Of a stretch of DNA of 64,000 nucleotides, positions 40,237 to 49,393 are shown piece after piece. This DNA comes from Propionibacterium australiense. Lineage in GTDB: Bacteria; Actinomycetota; Actinomycetes; Propionibacteriales; Propionibacteriaceae. Numbering within the stretch: position 1 is the first letter of the stretch; each line of letters begins with the position of its first letter. The position numbers and the translations under genes are program-made. The notes under the pieces were generated by a model. That model saw only the letters and a list, made by a program, of their open reading frames with translations. It ran no database searches and had not been told where the DNA came from. Location of the stretch: assembly GCF_003666605.1 (NCBI RefSeq), contig NZ_RCIV01000002.1:62001-126000 (forward strand). The letters are read 5' to 3'.

Positions 40237-42042
40237 GTGATCCGAACTCGTGAAGCGGGCAGCCTGCGCGCATCCGACGAAGGCAAGACCGTCACCCTGG
40301 CCGGATGGGTCGCCCACCGCCGCGACCACGGCGGGGTGGCGTTCATCGACCTGCGTGACGCCAGCGGCATCGCCCAGGTCGTCGTTCGGGACGAGGTGCT
40401 GGCGAACTCGGGGGCGCACGAGTTGCGCAACGAGTTCTGCATCGCCGTGACCGGCGTAGTGGAACGCCGCCCCGAGGGCAATGAGAACCCCGACATGGCG
40501 ACCGGGGAGATCGAGGTCAACATCAGCGAGCTCGAGGTCCTCAACCCCTCGGCGCCGCTGCCGTTCCCGCTGGACGAGTACTCCACCGTCGGCGAGGACA
40601 TCCGGCTGAGGTACCGCTATCTCGACCTGCGCCGCCCCCGTATGCACGACGCCCTCGTCCTGCGCTCCAGGGTGAACCAGGCCGCCCGTTCCGTGCTGGC
40701 CGAGCACGGCTTCGTCGAGATCGAGACCCCGACCCTGACCCGCTCCACACCCGAGGGTGCCCGGGACTTCCTCGTGCCGGCCCGCCTGGCGCCGGGGTCC
40801 TGGTACGCCCTGCCGCAGAGCCCCCAGCTGTTCAAGCAGCTGCTCATGGTCGCCGGCATGGAGCGCTACTACCAGATCGCCCGCTGCTACCGCGACGAGG
40901 ACTTCCGCGCCGACCGGCAGCCGGAGTTCACCCAGCTCGACATCGAGATGAGCTTCGTCGATCAGGACGACGTCATGACCCTCGGCGAGGAGGTCATGAA
41001 GGCCTGCTGGCGGCTCATCGGCTACGAGATGACCACCCCGCTGCCGCGCATCAGCTGGCACGAGGCGATGGACAAGTACGGCTCCGACAAGCCCGACCTT
41101 CGGTTCGACCTGCAGCTCACCGAGGTCACCGAGTTCTTCGCCGACACGCCCTTCCGCGTCTTCCAGGCCCCCTACGTCGGTGCCGTCGTCATGCCCGGCG
41201 GGGCCTCACTGCCGCGCCGCCAGTTCGACGCCTGGCAGGAGTGGGCCAAGCAGCGCGGCGCCAAGGGCCTGGCCTACATCACCATCGCCGACGACGGCAC
41301 CCCCGGCGGTCCCGTCGCCAAGAACATCGCCGAGCACGAGAAGGCCGGCATCGCCGAGGCCGTCGGGGCCGAACCCGGTGACGCGATCTTCTTCGCCGCC
41401 GGCGAGCGCACCAGCTCCCAGGAACTGCTCGGCGCCGCCCGCCTCGAGATCGGCAGGCGCTGCCAGCTGTACGATCCCGCCGACTGGGCGTTCTGCTGGG
41501 TCGTCGACGCCCCGCTGTTCAAGCCCGCAGCGGAGGCCCGCGCCGAGGGCGACGTGGCGGTCGGCGAGGGCGCGTGGACGGCCGTCCACCACGCCTTCAC
41601 CAGCCCCAAGCCCGAGTGCCTCGACACCTTCGACACCGACCCCGGCCAGGCCCTGGCCTACGCCTACGACTTCGTCTGCAACGGCAACGAGGTGGGCGGT
41701 GGCTCGATCCGTATCCACCGCCGTGACGTCCAGGAACGGGTCTTCAAGGTGATGGGCCTGTCGCCGGAGGAGTCCCAGCGCAAGTTCGGCTTCCTGCTCG
41801 ACGCCTTCAAGTTCGGCGCGCCTCCGCACGGCGGCATCGCCTTCGGCTGGGACCGTCTCGTCATGCTGCTCGGCGGCTTCGACTCGATTCGCGATGTCAT
41901 CGCCTTCCCGAAGACCGGCAACGGCTACGACCCGCTGACCGGGGCCCCCGCCCCGATCACCCCGGCCCAGCGCCGCGAGGCCGGCGTCGATTTCAAGCCA
42001 GCGCCGAAGAAGGACGAGAAGGCGGCCACAGGTGAGAGCTGA
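40237..42042 (+). CDS. aspS: Aspartyl-tRNA synthetase, probably non-discriminating
   Basis: Class II synthetase of the bacterial type, 601 residues, with an N-terminal anticodon-binding OB-fold, a catalytic core ([36 protein letters not shown]) split by a GAD insertion, and motif 3 in [16 protein letters not shown]. The GTG at 40237 is set by a GAAGGGAA ribosome site; an in-frame ATG at 40210 lacks one. The anticodon domain reads [12 protein letters not shown] His at this position marks non-discriminating AspRS in the Pseudomonas enzyme, where Leu marks discriminating ones. That would mean Asn-tRNA is completed by GatCAB; this is inference. Confidence 0.93.
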   Translation: MIRTREAGSLRASDEGKTVTLAGWVAHRRDHGGVAFIDLRDASGIAQVVVRDEVLANSGAHELRNEFCIAVTGVVERRPEGNENPDMATGEIEVNISELEVLNPSAPLPFPLDEYSTVGEDIRLRYRYLDLRRPRMHDALVLRSRVNQAARSVLAEHGFVEIETPTLTRSTPEGARDFLVPARLAPGSWYALPQSPQLFKQLLMVAGMERYYQIARCYRDEDFRADRQPEFTQLDIEMSFVDQDDVMTLGEEVMKACWRLIGYEMTTPLPRISWHEAMDKYGSDKPDLRFDLQLTEVTEFFADTPFRVFQAPYVGAVVMPGGASLPRRQFDAWQEWAKQRGAKGLAYITIADDGTPGGPVAKNIAEHEKAGIAEAVGAEPGDAIFFAAGERTSSQELLGAARLEIGRRCQLYDPADWAFCWVVDAPLFKPAAEARAEGDVAVGEGAWTAVHHAFTSPKPECLDTFDTDPGQALAYAYDFVCNGNEVGGGSIRIHRRDVQERVFKVMGLSPEESQRKFGFLLDAFKFGAPPHGGIAFGWDRLVMLLGGFDSIRDVIAFPKTGNGYDPLTGAPAPITPAQRREAGVDFKPAPKKDEKAATGES

Positions 42043-42328
42043 GCCATCGGGCTCCAATCCTCTTCGATACCGGCCGCCCGGGGCGGGGGTCCTGCACAGA
42101 CCTGCCGGAAGGTGCTGTTGGCGCCGACTTCCTGTTCGTACAGAACGAACAGGGTCTGGTCCACATGGATGATGTGCCGGAAAGGTTTGCTTGTTATACT
42201 GAAGGTACGACGGTCCGCCACACGTAACATCAGGAACGTTGTCAGCCGGGGCTCCGCAGCGCGGAGCTCCCGTTCATGTGCGTCGCCAGGGTCGGGGCAC
42301 CCATGTGTTGGCATTGACCATTGACCTG
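42043..42328. other. Gap of 286 bases with a possible gene fragment
   Basis: This stretch between aspS and the DUF3800 gene is less GC-rich than the flanks. On the plus strand one frame with protein-like content, GADFLFVQNEQGLVHMDDV, then codons for PERF and CYTEG, ends at a TAA (42225-42227). It has no credible start and is read as a possible 3' fragment of a gene, not a functional one. A TATACT hexamer (42195-42200) inside it resembles a -10. The rest holds nothing I can name, except an inverted repeat of GGAGC-type ends near 42248-42270. Confidence 0.25.
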
Positions 42329-43003
42329 TCAACGTATCGCATGAGGCGTTTCTGAAGTGCTGCGGCCTTCGGATGCTGATTGGGTACCGTCGCTCGTCGC
42401 CGGTACAAGTACCACGATGTCGATGAGTTGCAGCCCGAACTCGGTTCGTGAATCGTGGAAGTCCATTGGACTGATGAGGTGTTCCAGTCTGTTGTCGTAG
42501 TAACGGGAATGCGTTCCGTACTGCTGATAGCCAGCGAACTGCGACTGAAGTTCGGAGGACAGATCGACTTCGTCGGCGACAACGCGGATGGCGTGCGGTG
42601 GAAGCCGTAAGTAGGCGCCATGCCTTTCGAGTCGTTGCAGGACATGTTCCAAGGCGACACTGTGCGGGTGGCGAGGGATCGAGTAACGCTGCTTCAACGC
42701 TGGGATGTCGACGCCGCGAACGAAATACCTGATGTCGTGCTGCTCGGCGTGACGCAGTATGGTTGACACGATCTCCCCGACCTCACGGTGTCTTCCTCTG
42801 AGAGGTCTCCACTCACCACGGCCGCCAAACATCTGTGCAGCATGGAATTCGACATCGGAGGGGAGCCCGAACTGTGCGCTGACCTTGGTCTGGAGTAGGG
42901 CCAGATCAGCGGTGAAAGCAGTCCAAGAGACATCGGCAGCGACGGCCGCGCCAACGAAGTACACCACGGCTGTGTAGGACTCATCGATGTATGCGGTCGT
43001 CAT
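42329..43003 (-). CDS. DUF3800-domain protein
   Basis: A 224-residue protein of the DUF3800 group. Seen: the N-terminal Y-I-D-E-S motif (residues 5-9) on the first strand, FHAAQMFGG near residue 53, and the C-terminal FGLQLIDIVV (residues 189-198), whose Asp pairs with D7 in the family. This arrangement suggests an RNase H-like fold, but no activity is proven. DUF3800 genes are common on phages and other mobile DNA. Codon use is clearly less GC-rich than in the flanking aspS and rarA, a sign of transfer. A GATCAT hexamer ends 7 bases before the ATG. Confidence 0.8.
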   Translation of the reverse strand: MTTAYIDESYTAVVYFVGAAVAADVSWTAFTADLALLQTKVSAQFGLPSDVEFHAAQMFGGRGEWRPLRGRHREVGEIVSTILRHAEQHDIRYFVRGVDIPALKQRYSIPRHPHSVALEHVLQRLERHGAYLRLPPHAIRVVADEVDLSSELQSQFAGYQQYGTHSRYYDNRLEHLISPMDFHDSRTEFGLQLIDIVVLVPATSDGTQSASEGRSTSETPHAIR

Positions 43004-43221
43004 GCTCCCGATGATCCCACAGCGGCCGGTATGTCGTCCGGGCAGAAGCTCAAACCACAAAGAAAACAGCAGGGTGGATCGTCCCGGGTTTGGTGGAGGA
43101 CACGGTTCAGGCCGAGGTCGCCGATGGCCCAGCGGGCGGAGCGGTCGGTGTCCCGATGCGGCTCTCGGCCCTGCCGGACGATCGGTCCAGCGCAGTGGGG
43201 ATGAGAGTCGGTGCCCGGCGC

Positions 43222-43227
43222 TATCGT
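43222..43227 (+). promoter_or_regulatory. Candidate -10 element of a leaderless rarA transcript
   Basis: TATCGT ends 7 bases before the rarA GTG with no ribosome site. The same TATCGT occurs before carA at 53827. The rest of the 231-base divergent gap 43004-43234 shows no other signal. Confidence 0.45.
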
Positions 43228-43234
43228 TCGTTCT

Positions 43235-44617
43235 GTGAGCGAGGACCTGTTCGGGGCGGTGACGTCCCCAGAGGAGCACCACGGCCTGGGCGGCTCGCTG
43301 GGCGATGCCGTCAGCCCCGACGCGCCGCTGGCCGTGCGGATGCGTCCCCGCACCCTCGACGAGATCGTCGGGCAGAAACAGTTGCTCGCCCCTGGCTCGC
43401 CGCTGCGGCGGTTGGCCGAGGGCACCGCCTCGATGAGTGTCTTCCTGTGGGGGCCGCCCGGCGTCGGCAAGACCACGATCGCCTCGGTCGTCTCGCACGT
43501 CACGAACCGCCGCTTCGTCGAGATCTCCGCGGTCACCGCCGGCGTCAAGGACGTGCGCCGCGAACTCGACACGGCCCGCCGCGAACTGGCCCGCGGCAGA
43601 CCCACCGTTCTGTTCGTCGACGAGGTCCACCGGTTCAGCAAGGCCCAGCAGGACGTCCTGCTGCCCGCCGTCGAGAACCGCGTCGTCACCCTCATCGCGG
43701 CGACCACCGAGAACCCGTCCTTCTCGGTCATCTCGCCGCTGCTGTCCCGCTCGCTGCTGCTGACCCTCACGCCGCTGTCGGCCGAGGACATCAACGAACT
43801 CGTCGACCGGGCGCTGAGCGCCGAGCGCGGACTGCGCACCCCGGGCGGCGGGCGCTACACGATCACCGAGGAGGCGCGCGAGGACCTGCTGCGGCTGAGC
43901 GGCGGGGACGCCCGCCGCGTGCTCACCTACCTGGAGGAGGCCGCCGCCGGGGCCACGGCCCGGGACAGCGAGCAGATCACGGCCCAGATCCTCGCCGCCT
44001 CCGTCGACCGGGCGGCCGTGCGCTACGACCGGGATGGCGACCAGCACTACGACGTCGTCAGCGCCTTCATCAAGTCGGTGCGCGGCTCGGACCCGGACGC
44101 GGCGCTGCACTGGCTGGCGCGCATGATCGCGGCGGGGGAGGACCCGCGCTTCATCGCACGGCGGCTCGTCATCCTGGCCAGCGAGGACGTCGGCATGGCC
44201 GCACCGAGCGTCCTGCAGACCGCGGTGGCCGCGGCGCAGGCCGTGCAGCTCATCGGCATGCCCGAGGCCCGCATCAACCTGGCCCAGGCGACCATCGCGG
44301 CCGCCACAGCCCCCAAGTCCAATGCCGTCGTCGTCGCGATCGACAAGGCCCTGGCCGACGTGCATGCCGGCCGGACCGGACCAGTCCCGGCCCACCTGCG
44401 CGACGCCCACTACGCGACCGCGTCCGACTACGGCCACGGTGTCGGATACCGCTACGCCCACGACTGGCCGCACGGCGTGGCGCCCCAGCAGTACCTGCCC
44501 GACGAACTCGCCGGAGCCCGCTACTACGAACCCACCGACCACGGCAACGAGGAGCCGATCGCGGCCCGGCTCGAGACGATCCGCACCCTCCTCGCCCAGA
44601 CCCCACCTGAACACTGA
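43235..44617 (+). CDS. rarA: Replication-associated recombination protein RarA (MgsA)
   Basis: AAA+ ATPase related to RuvB and clamp loaders that acts at stalled forks. It has 460 residues from the GTG at 43235, which is preferred over the in-frame codon at 43211 because of the leaderless -10. Seen: Walker A in [11 protein letters not shown] (residues 71-81), Walker B in [17 protein letters not shown], sensor 1 in [12 protein letters not shown], and the C-terminal tetramerisation part with [14 protein letters not shown] and a [15 protein letters not shown] block. The aspS-rarA-alaS order is common in actinobacteria; here the DUF3800 gene interrupts it. Confidence 0.94.
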   Translation: MSEDLFGAVTSPEEHHGLGGSLGDAVSPDAPLAVRMRPRTLDEIVGQKQLLAPGSPLRRLAEGTASMSVFLWGPPGVGKTTIASVVSHVTNRRFVEISAVTAGVKDVRRELDTARRELARGRPTVLFVDEVHRFSKAQQDVLLPAVENRVVTLIAATTENPSFSVISPLLSRSLLLTLTPLSAEDINELVDRALSAERGLRTPGGGRYTITEEAREDLLRLSGGDARRVLTYLEEAAAGATARDSEQITAQILAASVDRAAVRYDRDGDQHYDVVSAFIKSVRGSDPDAALHWLARMIAAGEDPRFIARRLVILASEDVGMAAPSVLQTAVAAAQAVQLIGMPEARINLAQATIAAATAPKSNAVVVAIDKALADVHAGRTGPVPAHLRDAHYATASDYGHGVGYRYAHDWPHGVAPQQYLPDELAGARYYEPTDHGNEEPIAARLETIRTLLAQTPPEH

Positions 44618-44683
44618 ACTGACCGAGACCGACCACTCCGATCACTCTGAGGAATCCGGCACAGTCAGCCCGCCTGTTGGCGG

Positions 44684-44689
44684 TAGTCT
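44684..44689 (+). promoter_or_regulatory. Candidate -10 element for alaS
   Basis: TAGTCT lies 61 bases before the alaS ATG, which has a GAGGGAAAGG ribosome site. A short CCGCC/GGCGG hairpin overlaps its upstream side. Confidence 0.4.
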
Positions 44690-44750
44690 TATTCGCGGAC
44701 CTCGCACGATGCGGGTCCCACCCCCTGAACCTCACGAGGGAAAGGCACCC

Positions 44751-47438
44751 ATGAAAGCTGCTGAGATCGGCCGTCGCTTCCAGGACTTCTTCGCCTCCAA
44801 GGGACACACCGCCGTGCCCAGCGCCTCGCTGCTGTACAACGATCCCACACTGCTGTTCGTCAACGCGGGCATGGTGCCCTTCAAGCCGTACCTCATGGGC
44901 GAGGAGCCCTCCCCGTGGAAGCGGGCCACGAGCATCCAGAAGTGCCTGCGCACCCTCGACATCGACGAGGTCGGCAAGACCACCCGCCACGGCACCTTCT
45001 TCCAGATGATGGGCAACTTCAGCTTCGGCGACTACTTCAAGAAGGAGGCCATCGAGTACGCCTGGGAACTGGTCACCGGCCCGCTCGACGACGGCTGCTA
45101 CGGTTTCGCCCCCGACAAGGTCTGGGTCACCGTCCTCGGCCCCGGTCACCATCCGGACTACCCGGACGGCGACATCGAGGCCCGCGAGGCCTGGCTCGCG
45201 GTCGGCGTCCCGGCCGACCACATCCAGGGCCGCGGCCTCAAGGACAACTACTGGCACATGGGCATCCCCGGCCCCGGCGGGCCCTGCTCCGAGATCTACA
45301 TCGACCGCGGCCCCGAGTACGGCCCCGACGGCGGCCCCATCGCCGACGAGGACCGCTTCCTCGAGATCTGGAACCTCGTGTTCGAGACCGAGGAGCTCAG
45401 CGCCGTCCGTGCCAAGGACGACTTCGACATCGCCGGCCCCATGACGATGCGCAACATCGACACCGGCGCCGGCCTGGAGCGCATCGCCTATCTGCTGCAG
45501 GGCGTCGACAACATGTACGAGACCGACGAGGTCTTCCCCGTCATCGAACGCGCCGCCCAGCTGGCCGGTGTGGCCTACGGGCAGGACCACACCACCGACG
45601 TGCGCCTGCGCGTCGTCGGCGACCACGTCCGCAGCTCCCTCATGCTCATGACCGACGGTGTCAGCCCCGGCAACGAGGCCCGCGGCTACGTGCTGCGCCG
45701 CCTGCTGCGCCGCTCCATCCGCTCCATGCGCCTGCTGGGCGTCCAGCAGCCCACGGTCATCGAACTGCTCGACGTCTCGAGGTCGTGCATGCACGCCACC
45801 TATCCCGAGATCGACGAGGCCTGGGCGCGCATCAAGGACGTCGCCGCGGCCGAGGAGGCCTCGTTCGCCCGCACCCTGAACTCCGGCACCCAGCTGTTCG
45901 AGAGCGCCGTCGCCGAGACGAAGGCCGCCGGCGCCCTCGTCCTGCCGGGCGACAAGGCATTCCAGCTGCACGACACCTACGGCTTCCCGATCGACCTGAC
46001 CCTCGAGATGGCCGCCGAGCAGGGCCTGAAGGTGGACGAGGAGTCCTTCCGCTCGCTCATGGACGCCCAGCGCGCCCGTGCGAAGGCCGACGCCCAGTCG
46101 AAGAAGGCCATCTCGGCCGGTACCGAGGCCTACGCGCAGCTGCGCGCGGACGGCGAGACCGGTTTCGTCGGCTACTCCGAACTCGACGTCCCCACGACGG
46201 TGCGCGGCCTCATCGCCGACGGTCAGGTGGTCGACCGGGTCGCCGCCGGGCAGACGGTCGAGATCGTCCTGGCGGAGACGCCCTTCTACGCCGAGATGGG
46301 CGGCCAGGACTCCGACGCCGGCGTCATCAGGGCCGCCAGCGGCGAGTTCGAGGTCATCGACGTCCAGCGCCCGGTGCCCGGGCTGATCGTCCACACCGTC
46401 AAGGCAGGCAGCGAACTGGCCGTCGGGGACGAGGTCCAGGCCGTCGTCGACGCCTTCCACCGCCAGGGCTCCTGCCAGGCCCACTCGGCGACGCACATCC
46501 TGCATGCCGCGCTGCGTCAGCTGGTCGGTCCGACCGCGACCCAGGCCGGCTCGTACAACAAACCCGGCTATCTGCGGTTCGACTTCGGCGCCACGCACGG
46601 TCTGTCGGACCAGCTGGTCGCCGAGATCGAGGCCCGCTGCAACGAGGCCATCCGCGACGACCTCGAGGTGCGCGCCACCCAGATGCCGTTGGAGCGGGCA
46701 AAGTCGATGGGCGCCCTGGCGATGTTCGGCGAGAAGTACCCCGACATCGTCCGCGTCGTCGAGATGGACGGCGCGTGGAGCCGGGAGCTGTGCGCCGGCA
46801 CCCATGTGGCACATTCCAGCCAGATCGGTCTGCTGAGCCTGCTCACCGAGCAGTCGATCGGCGCCGGCACCCGCCGCATCGAGGCCCTGGTCAGCACCGA
46901 TGCGTTCGACCACATGGCGGCCGAACGCAGCCTCGTCAGCCAGCTCACCGGAATGCTGCACGTGCGACCCGAACAGCTCACCGAGCGCGTCGGCACCCTG
47001 GTGACCGACCTGAAGGCCGCGCAGAAGCAGATCGAGGAGATGAAGAAGGCCCAGCTGCTCGCCGGTTCCGGTGACATCGTCGACTCGGCGAAGGACATGT
47101 GGGGGGTCGCTTTCGCGGCACGGCAGCTGGCCGGCGTCGACGGCGGTTCGCTGCGCACCCTGGCCGGTGACGTCCGAGACCGCTTCAACGACCGGCCGGC
47201 CGTCGTCGCCCTCATCGGGGGCACCGACAGCAAGCCGACCATCGTCGTGGCCACCAACCAGGCCGCCCGCGACCGGGGGCTGCGAGCCGGCGAACTCCTG
47301 CGCGAGGGCGCCGCCACGCTCGGCGGCAGGGGCGGCGGCAAGGACGACCTGGCCCAGGGCGGCGGCTCCGACGCCGCCAAGGCGTCCGACGCGCTCCAGG
47401 CCGTCGAGTACGCCGTCGGCCATGTCATCCTCGGCTGA
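44751..47438 (+). CDS. alaS: Alanyl-tRNA synthetase
   Basis: Class II synthetase of 895 residues, a normal length. The N-terminal activation domain has RRFQDFFASKGH, TSIQKCLRT and RHGTFFQMMGNFSFGDYFK; DNYWHMGIPGPGGPCSEIYID is the motif-2/3 region. The editing domain carries the zinc motif HSATH (with ILHAALRQLVG) and CAGTHV, needed to clear Ser- and Gly-tRNA(Ala). The C-Ala domain near the C-terminus has the Gly-rich GGRGGGKDDLAQGGG motif. The ATG at 44751 follows a GAGGGAAAGG site. ruvX follows. Confidence 0.97.
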   Translation: MKAAEIGRRFQDFFASKGHTAVPSASLLYNDPTLLFVNAGMVPFKPYLMGEEPSPWKRATSIQKCLRTLDIDEVGKTTRHGTFFQMMGNFSFGDYFKKEAIEYAWELVTGPLDDGCYGFAPDKVWVTVLGPGHHPDYPDGDIEAREAWLAVGVPADHIQGRGLKDNYWHMGIPGPGGPCSEIYIDRGPEYGPDGGPIADEDRFLEIWNLVFETEELSAVRAKDDFDIAGPMTMRNIDTGAGLERIAYLLQGVDNMYETDEVFPVIERAAQLAGVAYGQDHTTDVRLRVVGDHVRSSLMLMTDGVSPGNEARGYVLRRLLRRSIRSMRLLGVQQPTVIELLDVSRSCMHATYPEIDEAWARIKDVAAAEEASFARTLNSGTQLFESAVAETKAAGALVLPGDKAFQLHDTYGFPIDLTLEMAAEQGLKVDEESFRSLMDAQRARAKADAQSKKAISAGTEAYAQLRADGETGFVGYSELDVPTTVRGLIADGQVVDRVAAGQTVEIVLAETPFYAEMGGQDSDAGVIRAASGEFEVIDVQRPVPGLIVHTVKAGSELAVGDEVQAVVDAFHRQGSCQAHSATHILHAALRQLVGPTATQAGSYNKPGYLRFDFGATHGLSDQLVAEIEARCNEAIRDDLEVRATQMPLERAKSMGALAMFGEKYPDIVRVVEMDGAWSRELCAGTHVAHSSQIGLLSLLTEQSIGAGTRRIEALVSTDAFDHMAAERSLVSQLTGMLHVRPEQLTERVGTLVTDLKAAQKQIEEMKKAQLLAGSGDIVDSAKDMWGVAFAARQLAGVDGGSLRTLAGDVRDRFNDRPAVVALIGGTDSKPTIVVATNQAARDRGLRAGELLREGAATLGGRGGGKDDLAQGGGSDAAKASDALQAVEYAVGHVILG

Positions 47439-47451
47439 GGACAGCGCCCCG

Positions 47452-47928
47452 GTGAGCCCGGACGCACCCAGGTGGCGTCCCGGCGTGCGGCTGTGTCTCG
47501 ACTGGGGCAGGGCCCGCATCGGGGTGGCGGCCTGCGACCGGGACGGTGTGCTGGCCTACCCGGTCGCTACGGTGCCCAACGACGACGACGTGATGGTCGC
47601 CATCAGGTCACTCGTGGCCGACTACCAGCCCCTCGAGATCGTCATGGGGCTGCCCACCGATCTGCGGGGAAACAAGGCCGGGGTTGCGGCCAGGGCCATG
47701 CGCAAGAACGCGCGCCGGGTCAACTCCGAGACCAATCTGCCGGTGCGGATGCTCGACGAGCGGCTCACCACCGTCGCCGCGGCCCGGCGGCTGGCCGCCA
47801 CCGGCAAGGACGCCCGCGTGCGCCGCTCCATCATCGACCAGGCGGCCGCCGTGGCGATCCTCGAGCAGGCCATTGACATGGAGAAACGCAGCGGAACAGC
47901 ACCGGGGGAGGTGATCGACAGGGCTTGA
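47452..47928 (+). CDS. RuvX/YqgF-family putative pre-16S rRNA nuclease
   Basis: A 158-residue RNase H-like protein of the YqgF family, implicated in maturing the 5' end of 16S rRNA. Seen: LCLDWGRARIGVA, with the first catalytic Asp, VMGLPTDLRGNKA, MLDERLTTVAAARRL and the terminal RRSIIDQAAAVAIL with the last catalytic Asp. The GTG at 47452 is preferred: it lies past the alaS stop with GAGGA 10 bases before it, whereas the in-frame ATG at 47422 overlaps alaS and has no such site. The alaS-ruvX-mltG-aro order is common in Gram-positive bacteria. Confidence 0.88.
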   Translation: MSPDAPRWRPGVRLCLDWGRARIGVAACDRDGVLAYPVATVPNDDDVMVAIRSLVADYQPLEIVMGLPTDLRGNKAGVAARAMRKNARRVNSETNLPVRMLDERLTTVAAARRLAATGKDARVRRSIIDQAAAVAILEQAIDMEKRSGTAPGEVIDRA

Positions 47929-47934
47929 GTCCGC

Positions 47935-47940
47935 TACAGT
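47935..47940 (+). promoter_or_regulatory. Candidate -10 element for mltG
   Basis: TACAGT lies 25 bases before the mltG GTG. The gap after ruvX is only 37 bases, so this may be an internal promoter or chance. Confidence 0.3.
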
Positions 47941-47965
47941 GCAGGCCAATGGGGGAGGTGACTCG

Positions 47966-49306
47966 GTGAAACCGAAACGAGCTGCCGACGATGACAATCT
48001 CGATGATTTCTTCGCAGAGCCGGGGCCGGCACGCGCCTCGCGTCGCTCCGAACAGGACGACGAGTTCAGCGATGACGAGTTCGGTGAGTGGAAGGCCGCC
48101 CGGTACCGTGCCGAGGACACGCAGGACGAGGAGCCGGCTGGCGACGAGGAACGCCCGGAGGACGACGAGCAGCCGGACGAGGAGGACTCGATCCTTCCCG
48201 TCGGTGAGCAGTCCCAGCGCGGCGCCGGCTCCAGGTGGAAGTCGGTCATCGCGGTGCTGCTGTCGATCGTCATCATCGGTGGCGGCGGCTACTTCGGCTT
48301 CCAGAAGGCGTCACAGCTCTGGACGAGCTACCGGGGCGTCGACTACGAGGGGCAGGGGGACGAGTCGACCTCGGTGCTGGTGACCATCCACGAGGGCATG
48401 ACGATCTCCGAGATCGGTGACACGCTGGCCGCCAACCAGGTGGTCGCCTCGTCCCGGGCCTTCGTGCGCATCGCCAGCGGGGACGGCCGTGCGAGCAGCA
48501 TCCACTCGGGCACCTACCCGATGCGGCAGCACATGTCGGCGCAGGCCGCGCTCGACGTCCTCGTCGACCCTGCGAACCTGGCGACGAACCTCGTCACCGT
48601 CCCCGAGGGACTGCGCAACTCGGAGGTCTTCGCCCAGCTGAGCCAGTCGACCGGTCTTCCCGTGTCCGACTTCGAGGCCGCGGCCAAGGACACCGCCGCC
48701 CTCGCCCTGCCCGAGTACGCGCAGGGCAACGTCGAGGGATACCTGTTCCCCGAGACCTACAGCTACGACCCGGCCGACACGGCCACCGACGTGCTCGCGA
48801 AGATGGTCGCGCAGTTCAAGAAGATCGCCGCCGAGGAGGACTTGGTCGACAAGGCCGAGGCCCTGGGACGTTCACCCCACGACGTGGTCGTCGTGGCCTC
48901 GATCATCGAGAAGGAGACCACGAACTTCGACTACGGCCCCCAGATCGCCGAGGTCTTCTACAACCGCCTCGACAAGGGCGTCAAACTGCAGTCGGACGCG
49001 ACGGTCATCTACGCCAACGACATGAGCGGGCGGATCACGACGACCGACGAGGAACGCGCAGTCGACTCGCCGTACAACACCTACGTGGCGGACGGTCTGC
49101 CTCCGGGGGCGATCTCCAACCCCGGCCGGGAGGCACTGCACTCGGCGCTCAACCCCACCTCCGGCGACGACATGTTCTTCGTCGCCGTCAACCCGGACAC
49201 CGGGGAGACCAAGTTCGCCGCCACCGAGGAGGAGCACGCGGCCAACGTCAAGGAGTTCCAGAGCTGGTGCCAGGCCAATGCAGACAGGTGCGCCGAGGAG
49301 GGCTGA
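47966..49306 (+). CDS. mltG: Endolytic transglycosylase MltG (YceG-like)
   Basis: Membrane-anchored enzyme thought to cut nascent glycan strands and so end peptidoglycan elongation. It has 446 residues. An N-terminal cytoplasmic region of about 90 residues is very acidic; then one membrane helix (VIAVLLSIVIIGGGGYF), a LysM-like subdomain and the catalytic YceG domain. The catalytic glutamate is E315 in VVASIIEKET, and PYNTYVADGLPPGAI and SNPG complete the active site. The GTG at 47966 is fixed by GGGGGAGG 7 bases upstream; an earlier in-frame GTG at 47939 has none. Confidence 0.93.
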   Translation: MKPKRAADDDNLDDFFAEPGPARASRRSEQDDEFSDDEFGEWKAARYRAEDTQDEEPAGDEERPEDDEQPDEEDSILPVGEQSQRGAGSRWKSVIAVLLSIVIIGGGGYFGFQKASQLWTSYRGVDYEGQGDESTSVLVTIHEGMTISEIGDTLAANQVVASSRAFVRIASGDGRASSIHSGTYPMRQHMSAQAALDVLVDPANLATNLVTVPEGLRNSEVFAQLSQSTGLPVSDFEAAAKDTAALALPEYAQGNVEGYLFPETYSYDPADTATDVLAKMVAQFKKIAAEEDLVDKAEALGRSPHDVVVVASIIEKETTNFDYGPQIAEVFYNRLDKGVKLQSDATVIYANDMSGRITTTDEERAVDSPYNTYVADGLPPGAISNPGREALHSALNPTSGDDMFFVAVNPDTGETKFAATEEEHAANVKEFQSWCQANADRCAEEG

Positions 49307-49380
49307 GGCCCCGGAGCGGTGAGGCGGACTCGCCCGCGTCCACATCCGCGGCCCGCCCGCCCGGACCCTGGATCGGCTGG

Positions 49381-49386
49381 GATACT
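49381..49386 (+). promoter_or_regulatory. Candidate -10 element of a leaderless aroC transcript
   Basis: GATACT ends 7 bases before the aroC ATG with no ribosome site between them. It follows an 87-base gap after mltG. Confidence 0.4.
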
Positions 49387-49393
49387 TGATGGC

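Noticed and set aside
42112-42324. A 70-codon plus-strand ORF in the gap after aspS
   Set aside because: Arg/Ser-rich product with no protein-like pattern; the neighbouring frame ending at 42227 looks more protein-like and is reported as a fragment instead.
41925-42332. A minus-strand ORF across the aspS end and the gap
   Set aside because: Half of it is the antisense of aspS and the rest has no recognisable motif.
42329-43003. DUF3800 gene as part of an anti-phage defence system
   Set aside because: It is alone, with no partner nuclease, helicase or toxin-antitoxin gene next to it, so a defence role cannot be supported here.
42329-44614. A 761-codon minus-strand frame that would make the DUF3800 protein a long fusion
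   Set aside because: Everything upstream of the ATG at 43003 is the antisense of rarA; the DUF3800 domain starts exactly at that ATG.
44274-47519. A long open frame on the minus strand opposite alaS and the end of rarA
   Set aside because: Same antisense effect; it has no domain of its own and alaS is complete on the plus strand.
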